Of a stretch of 9,354 bases of DNA, positions 5,433-9,354 are shown in pieces. The position numbers and the translations under genes are program-made. Position 1 is the stretch's first letter, and every line of letters starts with the position of its first letter. Source of the stretch: an uncultured Oscillospiraceae bacterium (lineage in GTDB: Bacteria; Bacillota; Clostridia; Oscillospirales; Acutalibacteraceae); NCBI GenBank assembly GCA_900552115.1, contig URYP01000083.1, positions 1-9,354 of the forward strand, given 5' to 3'. The notes beneath the pieces were generated by a model. That model was not told the origin of the DNA. It did no database searches and worked only from the letters and a program-made list of their open reading frames with translations.

Positions 5433-7103
5433 ATGAAATCCGGTTGTGAAAAGTATGTGCCTTTCCAGCAGATCGATCTTCCCGACCGCCAGTGGCCGGG
5501 CCGTGTGATCGAAAAGGCTCCTATCTGGTGCAGTGTCGACCTGCGGGATGGCAACCAGGCGTTGGTGACTCCGATGAACCTGCAGGAAAAGCTGGAGTTT
5601 TTTAAAGCCCTGTGCGATATGGGGTTTAAGGAAATCGAAGTGGGCTTTCCTTCCGCATCCGAGACGGAATATGAGATCTGCCGCGAGCTGATCGAAGGCG
5701 GGCATATCCCGGACGACGTTACCATCCAGGTGCTGGTACAGGCGCGGGAGCATCTGATTCGCAAGACGTTCGACGCTATCCGAGGCGCCAAAAACGTCAT
5801 TGTGCATTTCTATAATTCCACCTCTGCCCTACAGCGTAAGGTGGTTTTCCAAAAGGATATGGACGGCATCATCGATATTGCCGTGCAGGGCGCCAAGCTT
5901 ATTAAGGAACTGACCGACAGCTTTGAGGGCGACACCAACATCCGGTTTGAGTATTCCCCGGAAAGCTTTTCAGGAACCGAGATGGACAACGCGGTCGCTA
6001 TCTGTGACAAGGTTATGCAGGCGTTGGGATCGACGGCGGAGAATCCCGTTATCCTCAACCTGCCCAATACCGTAGAAATGTGCACTCCCAACACCTATGC
6101 CGACCAGGTAGAATACTTTATCCGGCACCTGCCGCACCCTGAGGCCGCGATCATCAGCATCCATCCCCACAATGACCGGGGCACCGGCGTAGCGGGCGCG
6201 GAGTTGGCGCTGCTGGCCGGCGCGCAGCGGGTGGAAGGCACCCTGTTCGGCAACGGCGAGCGAACCGGCAACCTGGATATCGTGACCATGGGGCTGAACA
6301 TGTACACGCAAGGTGTCGACCCGGCCCTCGACTTTAGCCGGCTGCCCGCGTACAAAGAGCTGTACGAACGGTGCACCAAAATGCACATCCATGAGCGCCA
6401 GCCCTATGTGGGCGAATTGGTGTTTACGGCGTTTTCCGGCTCCCATCAGGACGCGATTAACAAAGGCATGCAGTATATGCGCGCCACCGATACGCCCTAC
6501 TGGGAAATCCCTTACCTGCCTATCGATCCGGCCGACGTAGGGCGGCAGTACGAGCCTATTATCCGTATCAACTCCCAGTCGGGTAAGGGCGGTGCCGCCT
6601 TTATCATGCAAAATGTGTTTGGGTACAACCTGCCCAAAGCCATGCATCCCGAATTCGGCACTATGGTAAAGGACGAATGCGACCGTTTGGGCCGGGAACT
6701 GTCAGCCGATGAGCTAATGGCCCTGTTCAACCGCCATTATCTGGAGGTGCCCGCCCGGTATTCCCTGAAAAGCCACACCATCCAGGAGGACGCAGGCGGA
6801 CATGTCCGGTTTGCGGGCATCATTCTGGCCGACGGCCAGCCGCAGGATATCGAGGGCGTCGGCAACGGTCCTATCGACGCGTTTTTCAACGCTGTACGCA
6901 AAATGAAGCTGCACGAATACACGTTTGTTTCTTATCATGAGCACGCGGTATCAACCGGCTCGGACTCCAAGGCCATCGCCTACATTGAGCTGAAAAAGCC
7001 GGACGGCCACTCTATCTTTGGCGTGGGCTTGGAAAACAACATTAATCTGGCGTCCATCCAGGGCGTGCTGAATGCCATTAACCGGGCTGAACAGGTCCGA
7101 TAA
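5433..7103 (+). CDS. leuA: 2-isopropylmalate synthase (long, type 2 form)
   Basis: This enzyme condenses acetyl-CoA with 2-oxoisovalerate, the committed step of leucine synthesis. The 556 residues match the longer LeuA class (PRK03739-like) rather than the roughly 510-residue class. The TIM-barrel catalytic domain (about 28-300) has SVDLRDGNQ with Arg38-Asp39 and the metal-binding HPHNDRG (His244, His246), then EGTLFGNGERTGN (268-280). FSGSHQDAINKG (334-345) belongs to the linker region. The C-terminal LeuA dimer/regulatory domain (about 430-556) has GVGNGPIDAFFNAV (475-488), so leucine feedback inhibition is likely. ATG 5433 follows AAAGGGTGG (5418-5426). It is controlled by the T-box leader and is the first gene of a two-gene unit, with leuB starting 20 bases after its stop. 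Confidence 0.97.
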   Translation: MKSGCEKYVPFQQIDLPDRQWPGRVIEKAPIWCSVDLRDGNQALVTPMNLQEKLEFFKALCDMGFKEIEVGFPSASETEYEICRELIEGGHIPDDVTIQVLVQAREHLIRKTFDAIRGAKNVIVHFYNSTSALQRKVVFQKDMDGIIDIAVQGAKLIKELTDSFEGDTNIRFEYSPESFSGTEMDNAVAICDKVMQALGSTAENPVILNLPNTVEMCTPNTYADQVEYFIRHLPHPEAAIISIHPHNDRGTGVAGAELALLAGAQRVEGTLFGNGERTGNLDIVTMGLNMYTQGVDPALDFSRLPAYKELYERCTKMHIHERQPYVGELVFTAFSGSHQDAINKGMQYMRATDTPYWEIPYLPIDPADVGRQYEPIIRINSQSGKGGAAFIMQNVFGYNLPKAMHPEFGTMVKDECDRLGRELSADELMALFNRHYLEVPARYSLKSHTIQEDAGGHVRFAGIILADGQPQDIEGVGNGPIDAFFNAVRKMKLHEYTFVSYHEHAVSTGSDSKAIAYIELKKPDGHSIFGVGLENNINLASIQGVLNAINRAEQVR

Positions 7104-7123
7104 ACAAAGGAGTGTCATACGTT

Positions 7124-8200
7124 ATGAAATCCTATGCCATTACGCTGCTGCGCGGCGACGGGATCGGCCCGGAAATTGTGAATGAGGCGGTCAAGGTGCT
7201 GGACGCCGCCAGTCAGAAATACGGGTTTACCCTGCGCTACACCGACGCGCTGATGGGCGGCTGCGCCATTGATGCGACCGGCTGCCCCCTTCCAGCGGAA
7301 ACGGTCGACGCTTGTAAAGCGTCCGATGCGGTGCTGCTGGGCGCGGTCGGCGGTTACAAATGGGATACCCTGCCTGGCGATAAGCGCCCGGAGGCCGGGT
7401 TGCTGGGCATCCGCGCGGCGCTGGGGCTGTTCGCCAACCTGCGTCCCGCCAAAATTTACGGCCCGTTGAAGGACGCCTGCCCGCTGAAGGATGAGATCAT
7501 CGGCGACAATATGGACATTATGGTGGTGCGGGAATTGACCGGCGGCATCTATTTTGGCAAACGGGGCCGTGAATCCGTGGACGATGTGGTGTCGGCCTAC
7601 GATACCGAGCGGTACTCGGTGCCGGAAATCGAGCGCATTGCCCGGGTGGCGTTTGAAACCGCCCGCAAACGGAGCAAAAAAGTGCACAGTGTGGATAAGG
7701 CCAATGTGCTGGAATCCTCGCGGCTGTGGCGGGAAACCGTCATCCGGATAGCGGAGGAGTATCCGGACGTGGAGCTGCAGCACCTGTACATTGACAACGC
7801 CGCCATGCAGCTGGTACGCGGTCCCAAACAATTTGACGTAATCCTGACCTCCAATATTTTCGGGGATATCCTCTCGGATGAAGCCTCCCAAATCGCGGGT
7901 TCCATTGGGATGCTCGCCTCGGCGTCGCTGAGCAGCGGCCACTGCGGCCTGTACGAGCCGATCCACGGCTCCGCGCCGGATATCGCCGGCAAGGGTATCG
8001 CCAATCCGCTGGCGACCATTCTGTCGGCGGCAATGCTGCTGCGATACTCTCTGAACGAAACGGCAGCGGCTGATGCCATTGAAGCGGCGGTGGAAACGGT
8101 TCTGAACGCCGGGATGCGGACGCCGGATATTGCCGCGCAAGGGTGTCCTACCGTCAGCACCTCCCAGATGGGCGATGCCGTTGTGCAGGCGCTGGCCTGA
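7124..8200 (+). CDS. leuB: 3-isopropylmalate dehydrogenase
   Basis: This cytosolic enzyme oxidatively decarboxylates 3-isopropylmalate with NAD+ to give 2-oxoisocaproate, the leucine precursor. From ATG 7124 the protein has 358 residues, the usual length. Seen are LLRGDGIGPEIV (8-19), the substrate arginines Arg97, Arg107 and Arg136, Tyr143 in GGIYFG, Lys192 in DKANVL, metal-binding Asp224, Asp248 and Asp252, and the NAD-binding stretch GSAPDIAGKGIANP (282-295). A GTG at 7112 is in frame but lies in the ribosome site AAAGGAG (7106-7112), so ATG 7124 is the better start. It is transcribed with leuA. leuC and leuD, which make its substrate, are not adjacent. Confidence 0.97.
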   Translation: MKSYAITLLRGDGIGPEIVNEAVKVLDAASQKYGFTLRYTDALMGGCAIDATGCPLPAETVDACKASDAVLLGAVGGYKWDTLPGDKRPEAGLLGIRAALGLFANLRPAKIYGPLKDACPLKDEIIGDNMDIMVVRELTGGIYFGKRGRESVDDVVSAYDTERYSVPEIERIARVAFETARKRSKKVHSVDKANVLESSRLWRETVIRIAEEYPDVELQHLYIDNAAMQLVRGPKQFDVILTSNIFGDILSDEASQIAGSIGMLASASLSSGHCGLYEPIHGSAPDIAGKGIANPLATILSAAMLLRYSLNETAAADAIEAAVETVLNAGMRTPDIAAQGCPTVSTSQMGDAVVQALA

Positions 8201-8212
8201 TAGGAGCCTCCT

Positions 8213-8240
8213 ACCCCCGGTCTGTTGGCCGGGGGTTTTT
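8213..8240 (+). terminator. Intrinsic terminator of the leu operon
   Basis: ACCCCCGG (8213-8220) pairs with CCGGGGGT (8229-8236) around an 8-base loop and ends in TTTTT (8236-8240), 12 bases after the leuB stop. Confidence 0.92.
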
Positions 8241-8253
8241 ATGCATCCGCATT

Positions 8254-8294
8254 TTTAATGTTTTTTAGATATTATTTAATGTAATACATTAAAT
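8254..8294. promoter_or_regulatory. Probable operator: perfect palindrome plus an extra half-site
   Basis: ATTTAATGTA (8274-8283), a central A (8284) and TACATTAAAT (8285-8294) form a perfect 21-bp palindrome ending 5 bases before the -35 of the next promoter. The half-site TTTAATGT also occurs at 8254-8261, exactly 21 bp (two helical turns) upstream of its copy in the palindrome. The position suits an activator or a repressor. The binding protein is unknown; the HTH protein encoded downstream is one candidate. Confidence 0.6.
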
Positions 8295-8299
8295 TTATA

Positions 8300-8328
8300 T
8301 TGACAAAAGTTAATTCCAGTGCTACACT
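8300..8328 (+). promoter_or_regulatory. Sigma-A promoter with extended -10 for the DUF2975/HTH pair
   Basis: TTGACA (8300-8305), a 17-base spacer and TACACT (8323-8328) with TGC just before it (8320-8322, extended -10). Transcription should start near 8335. That would exclude translation from an in-frame TTG at 8347 as the natural start, since it lacks a ribosome site in the leader. Confidence 0.8.
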
Positions 8329-8376
8329 GTCTATATCAAGGCCGGCTTGAAAATGCGTGTACAAGGGGATTATACT

Positions 8377-8940
8377 ATGAATAAACTCAACCGTTTTACA
8401 TCTGCTGCCGCCCGTCTGCTGGAAGTGATTCACTGGCTATTGGCCGTGGGGGCTGTCGCCGCGTTCATTTTGAGCTTTACCTCTCAGGATTTTATTTCTC
8501 ATATGATGGAAGGTATGAAACAGGACGCCTCATTATATGGCTTCGAGATCCATGTGCTGACCGCCGAAGGCGCTGTCAGCTTTACCGCTTTCCGCTTTTT
8601 ATCCGCCGCCGGATTGTTTTTGTTTAGTCTGATGGGCATGATTTTTCGCAATATCCATTTAATCTTTAAGACGTCCGCCGGAAAGACATGGTTTGCCAAA
8701 GGGGAAACCCCTTTTCAGAAAGATACGGTGCGTATGGTCCGGGAAATCGGCATATTTTCCATTAGCATACCGGTAACGGGCTTAATTTTATCCGTAATCG
8801 CCCGGCTGATGATGGGGGTGGACGCGGTAGAAATCCGTGTCGACCTGAGTGGGCTGATTATGGGAATCGTCGTCCTTTGCCTGTCCCAGATATTTGCTTA
8901 TGGGATGCGGCTTCAACAGGATGTAGACGGCCTATTGTAA
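8377..8940 (+). CDS. DUF2975 family membrane protein
   Basis: The product has 187 residues from ATG 8377, with AAGGGG (8363-8368) 8 bases upstream. Four hydrophobic helices fall at about 14-35, 68-92, 124-145 and 155-178, with a roughly 30-residue loop between the first two. The stretch WFAKGETPFQKDTVRMVREIG (about 105-125) and the end GMRLQQDVDGLL are typical of DUF2975 proteins as I know them. The family has no established function but is repeatedly encoded next to a small YozG-type HTH protein, as in Bacillus subtilis yoaS-yozG. Here the stop codon overlaps the ribosome site of such a gene, so the two are probably translated together. It may act as a membrane partner or sensor for the regulator; that is inference. 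Confidence 0.88.
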   Translation: MNKLNRFTSAAARLLEVIHWLLAVGAVAAFILSFTSQDFISHMMEGMKQDASLYGFEIHVLTAEGAVSFTAFRFLSAAGLFLFSLMGMIFRNIHLIFKTSAGKTWFAKGETPFQKDTVRMVREIGIFSISIPVTGLILSVIARLMMGVDAVEIRVDLSGLIMGIVVLCLSQIFAYGMRLQQDVDGLL

Positions 8941-8952
8941 GGAGCTATGCGT

Positions 8953-9165
8953 ATGGGAAAGATTATTTTGCGTCTGGACCGCATGATGGTGGAACGGAAA
9001 ATGTCTCTCAATGAACTGGCGGAGCGAGTCGGTATTTCCAACGTCAACCTGTCCAAAATCAAGAATAACAAGGTGACGGCGGTACGCTTCTCCACCCTGG
9101 CAGCCATCTGTGACGCGTTGGACTGTGATGCGGGCGATATTTTGGAATATCAAAAAGAGGAATAA
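8953..9165 (+). CDS. YozG-like Cro/C1-type HTH transcriptional regulator
   Basis: The 70-residue protein consists almost entirely of one five-helix XRE/Cro-C1 DNA-binding domain. It opens with MGKIILRLDRMMVERKMS; the helix-turn-helix is about 18-40 (SLNELAERVGISNVNLSKIKNNK), then VRFSTLAAICDALDCDAGDILEY. This is the form of the short HTH_26/YozG group found beside DUF2975 genes. ATG 8953 is 8 bases after AAGGAG (8939-8944), whereas the in-frame ATG at 8947 is only 2 bases away, so 8953 is preferred. It is the second gene of the unit and could bind the palindrome upstream of the operon; that link is inferred. Confidence 0.92.
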   Translation: MGKIILRLDRMMVERKMSLNELAERVGISNVNLSKIKNNKVTAVRFSTLAAICDALDCDAGDILEYQKEE

Positions 9166-9326
9166 CCACGGGTACGAATGCAGGATAAGAAGGCTGCAAC
9201 CCTTTATCCCATCGGGCTCGTGTTCCAGCCTCCCACTTTTGTCACCGAATCGCTGCCCAAACAATCCACCGGCGAAATTACAGGCAGACTATAAAATCTA
9301 AAACCTATTTGGTTTTAAACAAAAGG

Positions 9327-9354
9327 CCCGGCTGCGAAATGATTCGCAGCCGGG
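9327..9354. terminator. Terminator-like hairpin at the window edge
   Basis: CCCGGCTGCGAA (9327-9338) pairs perfectly with TTCGCAGCCGGG (9343-9354) around ATGA. The window ends at the stem, so the plus-strand U-tract cannot be seen. On the minus strand the stem is followed by CCTTTTGTTT, so it may be bidirectional or serve a gene entering from the right. Between the HTH stop and this hairpin (9166-9326) I see no convincing gene. Confidence 0.75.

Noticed and set aside
9178..9294. 38-codon plus-strand frame (begins MQDKKAATLYPIGLVFQPP) after the HTH gene
   Set aside because: The composition is protein-like, but there is only a weak GGG before the ATG, no promoter, and no family I recognise. 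It could be a remnant or chance frame.
9299..9317. Inverted repeat TAAAACC/GGTTTTA with a TATTT loop
   Set aside because: Only 7 A/T-rich bp with no U-tract and next to a much stronger hairpin; likely chance.

Overview
The window looks like DNA from a low-to-mid GC Gram-positive of class Clostridia, probably near Oscillospiraceae/Ruminococcaceae. This rests on strong AGGAGG-type ribosome sites, consensus sigma-A promoters, a leucine T-box leader, a DUF2975/YozG-type pair, a fused Nnr protein and what looks like a DUF6106 membrane protein. The assignment is inferred from gene content. No rRNA or tRNA, CRISPR array, transposase or phage gene was seen.

Layout. Bases 1-~620 are AT-richer and hold the last residues of a sensor histidine kinase followed by an OmpR-family response regulator. 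The regulator loses its DNA-binding end at about 613-621, where the sequence changes abruptly to GC-richer DNA with different codon use. This is either an assembly chimera or a recombination junction, so the two-component genes may not belong to the same genome as the rest. Bases 653-3257 form a plus-strand cluster: a small membrane protein (DUF6106-like), the bifunctional NAD(P)H-hydrate repair enzyme Nnr, and a lipoprotein. A perfect 17-bp hairpin ends this cluster and also ends a tiny convergent gene on the minus strand (3326-3481). That gene encodes a 51-residue protein that is 84% Asn/Gln, built on a perfect 19-residue tandem repeat and preceded by a GGAGG ribosome site. It is the least explained element here.

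Bases 3659-5052 hold a promoter and a CPA2-type cation:proton antiporter. A consensus promoter whose -35 overlaps the antiporter stop codon drives a leucine-specific T-box leader (about 5084-5350), then leuA (2-isopropylmalate synthase) and leuB (3-isopropylmalate dehydrogenase), closed by a terminator. leuC and leuD are not in the window. A second perfect hairpin lies between the T-box terminator and leuA.

Bases 8254-9165 hold a two-gene unit: a DUF2975 four-helix membrane protein and a 70-residue Cro/C1-type HTH regulator. Its promoter has an extended -10 and sits directly downstream of a perfect 10+1+10 palindrome, with a third half-site 21 bp upstream, which suggests a dedicated operator. 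The window ends inside a terminator-like hairpin.
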